Below are positions 52,817 through 61,042 of a stretch of 64,000 nt of DNA, one piece after another (within the stretch, counting starts at the first letter, position 1; each line of letters starts with the position of its first letter). The DNA is from Flavobacterium sufflavum (GTDB lineage Bacteria; Bacteroidota; Bacteroidia; Flavobacteriales; Flavobacteriaceae): positions 458,057 through 522,056 of the forward strand of contig NZ_SACJ01000003.1 of the NCBI RefSeq assembly GCF_004016525.1, read 5' to 3'. The notes below the pieces were generated by a model. That model had not been told where the DNA came from and searched no databases. It worked only from the letters and a program-made list of their open reading frames with translations. The translations under genes were made by a program, and so were the position numbers.

Positions 52817-53794
52817 ATGGCGAAAGTAAAATATTATTACGATTCTGAAAATCTGGCATATCGCAAAATCAAAGTCAAAAAAAGAAAGAAATTTGGTTTT
52901 GCTGCCTTGTTTATACTGGCTTCTGCTTTATTTGGTTTTATCTGTTTTGTGGTTTTATTAAACACCCCTTATTTTGATACTCCCAAAGACCGTCTCTTGA
53001 TTCGGGAAATGGAAAATTTAAAACTGAATTATGCCGTTTTAAATAAAAAAATGGATCAAGTGGACAATGTAATTGAAACCATTGAAGAACGCGACAACAA
53101 CTTGTACCGCACCTATTTTAACACCGCTCCTATTCCCGAAGAAGAAAGAAAAGCAGGTTTTACAGACATCAATCGCTACAAAGCATTAGAAGGTTATGAC
53201 AATAGCAAACTGGTTTTACAAACTACCAAAAGAGTGGATGTATTAACAAAAGAACTGGCTATTCAGTCGAAATCCTTAGATTATATTGTAAAACTGGCTA
53301 AGGAGAAAAACAAATTTCTGGCTGCCATTCCTGCCATCCAACCTGTTAGAAACGAAAACTTAAAACACATGGCATCAGGTTTTGGTTATCGGACAGATCC
53401 ATTTACCAAAGCAAGAAAAATGCACAAAGGAATGGATTTTACTGCTAAAAAAGGAACGCCTATTTTTGCGACCGGAGACGGCGTAATTGCAAAGGCTGAC
53501 AATACGGCTTCGGGATACGGAAATCATATTGTAATAAGACATGGTTATGGATACGAAACTTTATATGGTCATTTGAGCAAATACAATTGCAGGGCTGGCC
53601 AAAGAGTGAAACGCGGGGACGTCATTGGGTACGTAGGAAGTACAGGACGATCAGAAGCACCACATTTACATTATGAAGTTCACAAAGACGGTAAAGTCGT
53701 CAATCCGCTTAATTTTTATTATGGCGATATTTCGGCGGTGGAATACGTTGCCATTTCAAAATTGGCAAACCAGGAAAATCAATCATTGGATTAA
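52817..53794 (+). CDS. M23 family metallopeptidase (murein endopeptidase-like)
   Basis: A 325-residue protein with one N-terminal transmembrane helix (about residues 28-50), then a coiled-coil region (residues ~70-165), then an M23/LytM domain. Zinc ligands are visible as H-x3-D in RKMHKGMDFTAKKG (near residue 200) and HLHYE in SEAPHLHYEVHKDG (near residue 281). The nearby GYGYETLYGHLSKY is another conserved block. It presumably cleaves peptide cross-links in peptidoglycan, or acts as an activator in division, like EnvC/NlpD. The MerR gene follows by 70 bp. Confidence 0.92.
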   Translation: MAKVKYYYDSENLAYRKIKVKKRKKFGFAALFILASALFGFICFVVLLNTPYFDTPKDRLLIREMENLKLNYAVLNKKMDQVDNVIETIEERDNNLYRTYFNTAPIPEEERKAGFTDINRYKALEGYDNSKLVLQTTKRVDVLTKELAIQSKSLDYIVKLAKEKNKFLAAIPAIQPVRNENLKHMASGFGYRTDPFTKARKMHKGMDFTAKKGTPIFATGDGVIAKADNTASGYGNHIVIRHGYGYETLYGHLSKYNCRAGQRVKRGDVIGYVGSTGRSEAPHLHYEVHKDGKVVNPLNFYYGDISAVEYVAISKLANQENQSLD

Positions 53795-53867
53795 TGATTT
53801 TTATATCTTAGATGAGAAATTACAGAATTTAGACTAAAAAAAGCAGCATAATTAAAAAGAAATAAAA

Positions 53868-54200
53868 ATGCACATAGAATTACAACCAGGCAAAAGATAT
53901 TACAGCATAGGCGAAGTAGCGAAAGCCTTTGATGTCAATGCTTCTCTGATTCGTTTTTGGGACAGTGAATTTGATATTCTCAAACCTAAAAAGAATGCCA
54001 AAGGAAACAGAATGTTTACTCCTGAAGACATTAAAAACCTCCAACTCATTTATCATTTGGTAAAAGAAAGAGGATTTACGCTTGAAGGTGCCAAAACCCA
54101 TTTGAAAGAAGGACAAAAGAAAACCTTAGACAAATTTGAAATCATCAGCAAACTGGAAGCCATCAAAGTGCAATTGACAAATATTAAAAACGAACTTTAA
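53868..54200 (+). CDS. MerR-family transcriptional regulator
   Basis: A 110-residue protein: a MerR-type winged helix (YYSIGEVAKAFDVNASLIRFW...) with a truncated dimerisation helix (GFTLEGAKTHLKEG... to the C-terminus). It lacks any ligand-binding C-terminal domain and the metal-binding cysteines of MerR/CueR. It is in the small-MerR group often found next to M23 and LemA genes in Flavobacteriaceae. Targets are unknown. Confidence 0.9.
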   Translation: MHIELQPGKRYYSIGEVAKAFDVNASLIRFWDSEFDILKPKKNAKGNRMFTPEDIKNLQLIYHLVKERGFTLEGAKTHLKEGQKKTLDKFEIISKLEAIKVQLTNIKNEL

Positions 54201-54286
54201 ATAATATCAATTGCAAAATTCAATAGCAATATCAATTTTGAAATAAATTAAAACAATAAATAATAAACTTTAAATTAAATAGAAAC

Positions 54287-54880
54287 ATGGATTTTAAAAG
54301 ATTTTTACCTTGGATTATTTTAGCGGTTATCCTAATTGGCGGTTACAGCTGGGCATCAGGAATTTACAATAACGCTGTGACACTTGAACAAAACGTAAAA
54401 GAAAGTTGGGGAAATGTTAATACAGCCTACCAAAGAAGAAATGATCTTATACCAAATATTGTTAGTACTGTAAAAGGGTATGCAGAACATGAAAAAAGCA
54501 CATTAACAGCAGTAATCGAAGCAAGAGCTAAAGCAACTGCTGTTACTATTGACCCAACCAAAGTAACTCCAGAACAATTGGCTGCATTTAATTCGGCTCA
54601 ATCTGGAGTATCTTCATCTTTATCTAAATTGCTAGTAAGCGTTGAACAATATCCAAATCTAAAAGCTGATGCAAGTTTTATGAAATTACAGGATGAGTTA
54701 GCCAGTACTGAAAATCAAATTTTGACAGCCAGAACCCGTTTTAACGAAGCTGTAAAACCATATAACAACAATATCAACACTTTTCCAAGAAATATTTTAG
54801 CGGGAATGTATGGACTTAAAGAAAAACCTTATTTTGAAGCGGTAGCAGGATCAGATAAAGCTCCTGAAGTAAAATTCTAA
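54287..54880 (+). CDS. LemA family protein
   Basis: A 197-residue protein with an N-terminal transmembrane segment (FLPWIILAVILIGGYSWA) and a four-helix bundle outside (LEQNVKESWGNVNTAYQRRNDLIPNIVSTVKGYAEHEK-type start). The motif region YQRRNDLIPNIVSTVKG is characteristic. LemA proteins are membrane-associated and of unclear role. Together with the two TPM-domain genes downstream it forms a conserved three-gene set. Confidence 0.94.
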   Translation: MDFKRFLPWIILAVILIGGYSWASGIYNNAVTLEQNVKESWGNVNTAYQRRNDLIPNIVSTVKGYAEHEKSTLTAVIEARAKATAVTIDPTKVTPEQLAAFNSAQSGVSSSLSKLLVSVEQYPNLKADASFMKLQDELASTENQILTARTRFNEAVKPYNNNINTFPRNILAGMYGLKEKPYFEAVAGSDKAPEVKF

Positions 54881-54890
54881 TCCTCCCCAA

Positions 54891-54912
54891 CCCCTCCAAG
54901 GAGGGGCTTTTT
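54891..54912 (+). repeat. short GC-rich hairpin CCCCTC-CAAG-GAGGGG
   Basis: CCCCTC (54891-54896) pairs with GAGGGG (54901-54906), followed by CTTTTTAA. It sits 10 bp past the LemA stop. It resembles a weak terminator or a dispersed flavobacterial hairpin (CCCAACCCCTCCAA...) rather than a strong terminator, because the downstream TPM genes appear cotranscribed. Confidence 0.55.
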
Positions 54913-54937
54913 AATAGGTATTTAAAAAACAAAACAA

Positions 54938-55375
54938 ATGTCAAAAGTAGAAGATTTTTTAACCAAAGAGGAGGAACAAGAAATTGTTGAAGCTATCCGA
55001 ATAGCCGAAAAAAACACTTCTGGCGAGATTAGAGTTCATATAGAAAAAACTACTTCTCTGGACGCCTATGATCGTGCCATGGAAATTTTCCATGAATTAA
55101 AAATGGACGAAACCCAATTGCAAAATGGTGTTTTAATCTATTTAGCTGTCAAAGACAAAACCTTTGTTATTTGCGGAGACAAAGGAATCAACGATGTTGT
55201 TGGAACCGATTTTTGGAACTGTACTCGAGATGCCATGGTTGCTCAATTCAAACAAAACAATTTCAAGCAAGGACTTGTTGACGGAATTTTAAGAGCGGGC
55301 GAACAACTCAAAAAATATTTTCCTTGGCAGGAAGGCGACAGCAACGAATTATCTAACGAAATATCAAAAGGATAA
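54938..55375 (+). CDS. TPM-domain protein (cytoplasmic form)
   Basis: A 145-residue protein of the TPM_phosphatase/YgcG fold, without signal peptide or membrane helix. Conserved blocks are LTKEEEQEIVEAIRIAEKNT, SGEIRVHIEKTT and GVLIYLAVKDKTFVICGDKGI. It precedes the larger TPM gene by 3 bp, making them an operon. Such pairs are conserved in Flavobacteriaceae; function is unknown. Confidence 0.9.
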   Translation: MSKVEDFLTKEEEQEIVEAIRIAEKNTSGEIRVHIEKTTSLDAYDRAMEIFHELKMDETQLQNGVLIYLAVKDKTFVICGDKGINDVVGTDFWNCTRDAMVAQFKQNNFKQGLVDGILRAGEQLKKYFPWQEGDSNELSNEISKG

Positions 55376-55378
55376 ATA

Positions 55379-56215
55379 ATGAAAATTCCAACACAGAAAA
55401 ACTCAAATTCCAAAGGAATTTTTCAATTTGCATTCTTACTGATTGTCCTTTTTTCCAGCAATTGCATCTTTTCACAATTTACAATTCCTGAAAAACCCAG
55501 TTTACAAACTTCGGTTTATGATTATGCCAATCTTTTTAGTGCCAATGAAAAAACGCAATTAGAAGAAAAACTCATTCATTATGCTGACACCACTACAACA
55601 CAAATTGTAGTTATCACAATAGAAAGTTTAAAAGGCGAAGACGTAAGTTTGCTGGCAACCAAATGGGGACAAACCTGGGGAGTTGGCGGAACAGCCAAAG
55701 ACGACAACGGGGTAATCATACTGGTATCTAAAAACGATCGAAAAATTGCTATTAATCCAGGTTATGGTTTAGAAGATAGATTAACAGCTGGAATTGGCGG
55801 TGAAATTATCAGAAACATTATCATTCCTGAATTTAAAGCCGGTAGTTATTACAACGGAATCAACAAAGGTACTGATGCTTTATTTGACGTCTTTAAAGGC
55901 AAATACAAAGGAACCCGAAAACAAAGCAAACAGCAACAGGATTTTCCAGTCTTTCCTTTTATTATCATCATTGTTTTTATTTTAATTTTAGTATCCAGAA
56001 ACAAAGGCGGTGGAGGAAACTCCGGAAATCGTGGCGGCGGTGGACCAAGTTTATTAGATGTCATTATCCTGAGTAATTTGGGTCGCAACAGTGGCGGTTT
56101 TGGAGGAGGCAGCTTTGGTGGCGGTTCTTCTGGCGGTGGATTTGGAGGAGGCGGCTTCGGTGGTGGCTTCGGCGGCGGAGGTTTCTCCGGCGGTGGCTCA
56201 AGCGGAAGCTGGTAA
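55379..56215 (+). CDS. TPM-domain membrane protein with Gly/Ser-rich tail (YgcG-like)
   Basis: A 278-residue protein: signal peptide or N-terminal helix (IFQFAFLLIVLFSSNCIFS), a TPM domain (residues ~45-180; VYDYANLFSANEKTQLEEK, TQIVVITIESLKGEDV, NDRKIAINPGYGLEDRLT) and a transmembrane helix (FPFIIIIVFILILVS, near residue 200). A low-complexity tail of Gly-Ser repeats then ends in SSGSW. The tail is typical of YgcG-like proteins. A terminator follows at 56231. Confidence 0.93.
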   Translation: MKIPTQKNSNSKGIFQFAFLLIVLFSSNCIFSQFTIPEKPSLQTSVYDYANLFSANEKTQLEEKLIHYADTTTTQIVVITIESLKGEDVSLLATKWGQTWGVGGTAKDDNGVIILVSKNDRKIAINPGYGLEDRLTAGIGGEIIRNIIIPEFKAGSYYNGINKGTDALFDVFKGKYKGTRKQSKQQQDFPVFPFIIIIVFILILVSRNKGGGGNSGNRGGGGPSLLDVIILSNLGRNSGGFGGGSFGGGSSGGGFGGGGFGGGFGGGGFSGGGSSGSW

Positions 56216-56230
56216 AAACTATAGATTATA

Positions 56231-56263
56231 AAAGAGAGTTCTTGTCGAACTCTCTTTTTTTTT
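56231..56263 (+). terminator. rho-independent terminator of the LemA-TPM operon
   Basis: AAAGAGAGTTC (56231-56241) pairs with GAACTCTCTTT (56247-56257) and a T run follows. Confidence 0.9.
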
Positions 56264-56500
56264 GGGAATCTTTGAAATTGGCTCACGGATAACACAGATT
56301 AGCGCGGATTTTTTTTTACTATTGACCACATTTTACACAAACAAACAATATTAAACTGACGAAATAAATCAACCCCCAATAATTTTTAAAAAATAAGGAA
56401 TTTCATATATTATTTCTCAAAATATGAAAGATAAATACGCTAAAAAGAATGATTTTAAGCTAAATTTGAAACCAAAAAATAAATTCAAAATTATCCATTT

Positions 56501-57277
56501 ATGAAAACCTATATTTTCCTATTTCTCTTTTGTTCTTACTTTTCGGCATATTCACAAGACTTCAATGATATTGACTTAAAAGAAATTCCGCAAGAAATTG
56601 AAAACATAAATGCCGCAATCCTTAAGGAACCAAATGGCGATAACTACTACCTAAGAGGCTATTATTATTATCAGATCAAAAATTATCCAAAAGCCATTGC
56701 CGATTATGACAAGGCCATATCGTTAAACCCGAATAACTATAAATTTTATTACAGCAAAGGCAATACAAACATTAAATTAAAAGAGTACAAACAAGCGATA
56801 GATTGCTATACAAAATGTATCGCCTTAAACAATAATTTACAAAAAGTCTACTTCAACAGAGCTTATTCAAAAACAATGATTAACGATGCTAAAGGTGCAA
56901 TAGATGACTATTCCAAAAGCATTTCAATCAATCCCAAATACCTGCAGGCCTATCAAAACAGGGGTATTATAAAACAAAAATTAAACCTGCACAAAGAAGC
57001 CATTCAGGATTTTGACAAAGTAATCGAAATTAACCCTAAATTCGTTGAAGCTTATCAAAATCGAGCCATTTCGAAAGCTCTGGTTAATATAAACGCCAAA
57101 AGCGATTTTGACCAAGTAGTAGGTTTAAGCCCCGAAGACCCTGAGGCCTATTACAATCGGGCCATTTATTTTATTAATTTTAAAATCAAGGGAGATTATT
57201 GCTCCGATTTAAAAAAAGCGGTTAGCCTTCACTTCGACCCTTCGATTGAATTATTGGCTAAGTATTGTAAAAAATAA
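56501..57277 (+). CDS. tetratricopeptide repeat protein
   Basis: A 258-residue secreted protein (signal YIFLFLFCSYFSAYSQ) made of about five to six TPR units. The recurring pattern NPNNYKFYYSKGNTNIKLK, YFNRAYSKTMINDAKGAIDD, YLQAYQNRGIIKQKLNLHKE and KFVEAYQNRAISKALVN is clear. It ends with a Cys-containing helix (YCSDLKKAVSLHFD). TPR domains bind partner proteins. No neighbour suggests which. A terminator follows at 57293. Confidence 0.92.
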   Translation: MKTYIFLFLFCSYFSAYSQDFNDIDLKEIPQEIENINAAILKEPNGDNYYLRGYYYYQIKNYPKAIADYDKAISLNPNNYKFYYSKGNTNIKLKEYKQAIDCYTKCIALNNNLQKVYFNRAYSKTMINDAKGAIDDYSKSISINPKYLQAYQNRGIIKQKLNLHKEAIQDFDKVIEINPKFVEAYQNRAISKALVNINAKSDFDQVVGLSPEDPEAYYNRAIYFINFKIKGDYCSDLKKAVSLHFDPSIELLAKYCKK

Positions 57278-57292
57278 ACAAAATCAACCGAC

Positions 57293-57325
57293 AAAACCAC
57301 TTCAATTACGAAGTGGTTTTCTTTA
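57293..57325. terminator. hairpin terminator between convergent genes
   Basis: An 11-bp stem (57293-57303 with 57310-57320), followed by T-rich sequence, lies between the TPR gene and the outer-membrane gene. Confidence 0.85.
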
Positions 57326-57330
57326 TTTAT

Positions 57331-60111
57331 CTAAAATCGTTGTTCTTTGTATTTCTTTTCTTTTCCGCCAAACTTACTAATCTTATAAGCTAATGAAAAC
57401 ATCATATAACGCTTTAGAACCGTATTTTCATAATCATAAATACCATTAGGCGAAATATATCTTACAGCACTTTGATTTTGATTTAAAATATCATACACCT
57501 TTATTTTTGCGGTCAATTGATTTTTATAGAAACTATAAGCCAAACTGGTATTCCATAGATAAAAATCTTTTTTATAACCATCAGCTATATTAGAGTTGTA
57601 GGTATAAGAGAAATCATTTGCAAAAACCCAATTTTTACCCCAATAATTTGTGGTCTGCAATTCTACTTTATGCACTGCATTAGAAGTTGAACTAATAGTA
57701 TAATTAGTATATTTAGAAACATTGAAGGTAGGATTATAATTAGTTGTAAGCGTAAAAACCTTATCTATTTCATAAGTAAAACTAGCTCTGGGATACAATG
57801 ACACCGTATTAGATTCAAAGATTTCACCATCAACAAATCCTTTATTGAATCTGAAACCACCATAACTACCTACACTAAATTTATAAATATTGCTCTCCTT
57901 TTTTATGGTTTTATCCCAACTGGCTCCCCCATTAATTGAATAATTTCCCGAAACATTTTCATAGGTACTAGAAGTTTTAAGATTTATTTTATCATAAATC
58001 ATCGAATAAACGGATTGATTATCATAATAATTACCCGACAAATACAAATAAAAACCGGAACGATTTGCATAATCATAATTATTAAAATTAATACTTAGCG
58101 AATGTGATTTATTGGGATTTAAATCTTCATTCCCTATAAAAGTACTTAATGGCCTTGAAACATCTTTTACCGGTAAAATTTGATTAGCTGAAGGCAAATC
58201 GACTCTGTAATCGTAGTACATTCCTATTGATTTTGATTTAGACAAGGTGTATCTGAAATTAAAATTAACAAAAGGAACTACATAATTTTTTTTCAAATTA
58301 GTATCCTGCCCCAGATAGCTGGAATATGCATTTTGTCTCATAATAGATGGCCCTGCATCTAAATTGAAATTAAAATTCTTCTTCTGAATTTTAATCCCCG
58401 ATTGAGGTCTCAAAAAGATATTATCGGAAGTAAAATAATTGGATTGCGTTGCATTAAGATTACTATATTCTCCTGTAGTAGTATTAAAATCATAATTTTT
58501 TCTTTGGGTCAAATTAGAATCAGCCCTAAAATCAAATCCAACATTAATATTTAATGAATCGGTTATTTTATTAGAAAACTCAAAACTGGCATGGTAATTA
58601 TCCGTTTTATTTTTACTAATCACATTTTGATTTCTTTTTACATCATCATCAGTAGCAGTCTTAAATAAAATGGTATCAGTTATTACTCCATAAGACTCTT
58701 CTTTATTGTTTTCATTTTCAAAACGGATTGCTAAAAATTGCTTATTCCCTTTGAATCGTTTATTCAAAAAAACAGAATTCGAAAACTTATTATTATTCGA
58801 ATCATTCGAATAAGTATTTGCACTTTCATTCACTAAATCTCCATTGGTATTAAACGATTTACCAGAAGATTCACTCCAATTGTTAGTTTTTGTATTATTA
58901 AACTTTGGAGAAACTACAACTGTTGTCATAGAATCTATTTTATATTCAAATTCAAGATTTAGATTGTGCCCATTAGTTTCGTTATTGGAATTCCCATTGG
59001 ATTCGGAATACAGATTCCCTGTTGGTAAAAAAGTAGTTGCCTTATTTGAACTTCTATTTTCAGTATTCGAATTGGTAAAGAAATAACTACCACTGGCATC
59101 CATTTTTTTAATTATTTCATCTGTATAATTTAAACCCAGCATATTTGATCTCGTAATTCCATTTCCTCCACCAAATCGAACTCCATTTGTCGAAAAAGAA
59201 TTCCCTCCATAGGAAATCCCACTCCTACTTCTGCCTCCCGCCATATTGTCAAAAATTTCATTCATCGAAAACCCAGGAGAATTAATATTATTGGAAGAGG
59301 TTAAAATACTTACCTTTCTTTTATTTTTAAAATAATTGAGCAATCCATTGCTTTCATATCTATTATCCGTTCCTATTCCGGCCATGACTTTACCAAATAG
59401 TCCTTTGTTTTTATCTTTATCTATAGTCAAATTAATACTTGCATTATTAGAAGTAGCTGCTTGTTTATTCAATTCCTGTTGTTTGGTTTTAGTATCACTC
59501 ACCTGAACTTTATTAATAATATCAGCTGGTAAACTTTGCAAGGCAATTTTTCCGTCTTTATCAAAAAAAGGTTTTCCGTTCACTAAAATCTTGTTTACTT
59601 CTTTTCCATTAACGGTAATTTTCCCTTCGCCATCAACAACAACTCCAGGCAATTGTTTTAATAAGGTTTCTACATTAGCATCCGGTCTTACTTTAAAGGA
59701 AGAAGCATTAAATTCTAAAGTATCTTTTTTAATTCTAATAGGTGGCGCCTCTGCTTTAATTACTACCTCACTCAAAACATTTTCGTTCTCTATCAAATCT
59801 AAAACACCAAAATCTTTACTTTCGGTAAGCTCGTTCATTTCTCTTTTCAAAGATTTATAACCCAAATAAGAAGTTTTCAAGAAAAAAGGTTTTATGATTT
59901 TTTTAGTGTCCAACTTAAAAAAACCATTTTTATCAGTAATTGTATAATCAATTACCGATGAATCATTTGCAAATGAAAGATAAACAGTAGCTGCCTCAAT
60001 GGGAACTTGAGACTTTTTATCTAACAATTTTCCTTTGACACTAACATTGTTTTGTGCCAATAATGAAACACTAAAAAATAATAAAAAAAATACCGAGTAT
60101 AATTTTACCAT
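57331..60111 (-). CDS. TonB-dependent receptor-type outer-membrane barrel protein
   Basis: A 926-residue protein: signal peptide (FLLFFSVSLLAQ), a carboxypeptidase-like regulatory beta-sandwich (NVSVKGKLLDKKSQVPIEAA), a plug domain (residues ~120-220, VNGKEVNKILVNGKPFFD), and a long barrel to the C-terminus. The barrel is rich in Asn/Ser/Tyr, with fewer of the usual conserved receptor strands, so it belongs to the outer membrane beta-barrel group common in Bacteroidota. It stands alone with a 271-bp A/T-rich upstream gap that shows no clear regulatory element. Substrate unknown. Confidence 0.88.
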   Translation of the reverse strand: MVKLYSVFFLLFFSVSLLAQNNVSVKGKLLDKKSQVPIEAATVYLSFANDSSVIDYTITDKNGFFKLDTKKIIKPFFLKTSYLGYKSLKREMNELTESKDFGVLDLIENENVLSEVVIKAEAPPIRIKKDTLEFNASSFKVRPDANVETLLKQLPGVVVDGEGKITVNGKEVNKILVNGKPFFDKDGKIALQSLPADIINKVQVSDTKTKQQELNKQAATSNNASINLTIDKDKNKGLFGKVMAGIGTDNRYESNGLLNYFKNKRKVSILTSSNNINSPGFSMNEIFDNMAGGRSRSGISYGGNSFSTNGVRFGGGNGITRSNMLGLNYTDEIIKKMDASGSYFFTNSNTENRSSNKATTFLPTGNLYSESNGNSNNETNGHNLNLEFEYKIDSMTTVVVSPKFNNTKTNNWSESSGKSFNTNGDLVNESANTYSNDSNNNKFSNSVFLNKRFKGNKQFLAIRFENENNKEESYGVITDTILFKTATDDDVKRNQNVISKNKTDNYHASFEFSNKITDSLNINVGFDFRADSNLTQRKNYDFNTTTGEYSNLNATQSNYFTSDNIFLRPQSGIKIQKKNFNFNLDAGPSIMRQNAYSSYLGQDTNLKKNYVVPFVNFNFRYTLSKSKSIGMYYDYRVDLPSANQILPVKDVSRPLSTFIGNEDLNPNKSHSLSINFNNYDYANRSGFYLYLSGNYYDNQSVYSMIYDKINLKTSSTYENVSGNYSINGGASWDKTIKKESNIYKFSVGSYGGFRFNKGFVDGEIFESNTVSLYPRASFTYEIDKVFTLTTNYNPTFNVSKYTNYTISSTSNAVHKVELQTTNYWGKNWVFANDFSYTYNSNIADGYKKDFYLWNTSLAYSFYKNQLTAKIKVYDILNQNQSAVRYISPNGIYDYENTVLKRYMMFSLAYKISKFGGKEKKYKEQRF

Positions 60112-60382
60112 AAATAAAAGACTACGTTAATTATAAAAATAAATGCGCAATCTAAGTTTTTTTAACTAATCAAAGTTATTTCCTACACTAATTTTAACAT
60201 ATTATTTTTCTTAATAAATTGAGAAGCCTTATATTTATTAGAATAATTAAAATTCAAATTCCTTATTATTTTAACACATGACAGCTGAAATTAGAAATCT
60301 ATATTAAAATTGCTTGACTCATCTCTAAAATTATTTATCTTTATCCTAAATTTATCTGAACCACATAAGATAACAATACAAT

Positions 60383-60796
60383 ATGCTATCACAAAAAACC
60401 AAATACGCACTTAAAGCCTTACTCTATTTAGCGCAACAAGATGCAAATCATATTTCTAAAACCACGGACATTGCCGAAGAAGCTAATATTCCTAAAAAGT
60501 TTTTGGAACAAATTCTATTAGACTTAAAACGTGGTCATTTAGTGGGTAGTAAGCAAGGAAAATTTGGTGGTTATTACCTTTTAAAATCAGGAAATGATAT
60601 CACATTAGCCGATATTCACCGCTTATTTGATGGTGCTATTGCACTATTACCTTGTGCTTCATTAAATTTTTATGAGCGTTGTTCGGATTGCAAAGATGAA
60701 GATGAATGCTTGCTGCGACACGGTTTAACAGCTATTAGAGACGAAACGTTAAAAGCTATGCAAGGTATTACTATCGCCTCATTAGTAAAAAAATAA
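60383..60796 (+). CDS. Rrf2-family regulator, sulfur/iron-sulfur type
   Basis: A 137-residue Rrf2 protein. The DNA-binding part is SQKTKYALKALLYLAQQ with EEANIPKKFLEQILLDLKR. The cysteine cluster is PCASLNFYERCSDCKDEDEC (near residues 91-110), i.e. C-x9-C-x2-C-x5-C. That differs from the NsrR-like protein at 35932 and is closer to the CymR/CysR type seen by sulfur genes. It is followed by a tiny Met/Cys-ending peptide and a TonB-dependent receptor, so a role in sulfur acquisition is likely, though inferred. Confidence 0.9.
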   Translation: MLSQKTKYALKALLYLAQQDANHISKTTDIAEEANIPKKFLEQILLDLKRGHLVGSKQGKFGGYYLLKSGNDITLADIHRLFDGAIALLPCASLNFYERCSDCKDEDECLLRHGLTAIRDETLKAMQGITIASLVKK

Positions 60797-60838
60797 AAAA
60801 ATATTTCCTAAAGCCTACTAATTTTATAGAATTAATTA

Positions 60839-60846
60839 TATATTTG
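60839..60846 (+). promoter_or_regulatory. -7 box TATATTTG with adjacent AATCG-aatta-CGATT palindrome
   Basis: An exact TAnnTTTG box lies 36 bp before the small peptide gene. The inverted repeat AATCG...CGATT (60848-60862) directly follows, well placed for repression. Confidence 0.6.
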
Positions 60847-60882
60847 CAATCGAATTACGATTACAAATTTAATTATTAAGAA

Positions 60883-60987
60883 ATGAAAACAGTTCAAACG
60901 AAGTTCGTCAAAAAAGGACAGAATCAGGAAACGAATTTAGAATCTATAAAAGATTATAGTTATTCTATGATGTGTATGTGTTGGTAA
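60883..60987 (+). CDS. 34-residue peptide ending MMCMCW
   Basis: A 34-codon ORF (MKTVQTKFVKKGQNQETNLE..., ending SYSMMCMCW) between the Rrf2 gene and the TonB receptor gene, with its own promoter box. The last six residues include three Met and two Cys codons. Options are a leader peptide that senses Met/Cys supply, a regulator of the downstream receptor, or the precursor of a modified peptide. No terminator-like hairpin was recognised between it and the receptor, so classical attenuation is not supported; the function is unknown. Confidence 0.6.
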   Translation: MKTVQTKFVKKGQNQETNLESIKDYSYSMMCMCW

Positions 60988-61042
60988 AAAAATTTTATTT
61001 TAAATTCTACTAATTACATATAACATACATGATAAATAAACA

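Noticed and set aside
55849..56295. Proline-rich minus-strand frame opposite the Gly/Ser tail of the TPM protein
   Set aside because: It is the complement of Gly codons (GGN read as CCN), so the proline-rich frame is an artefact of the real gene's low-complexity tail.
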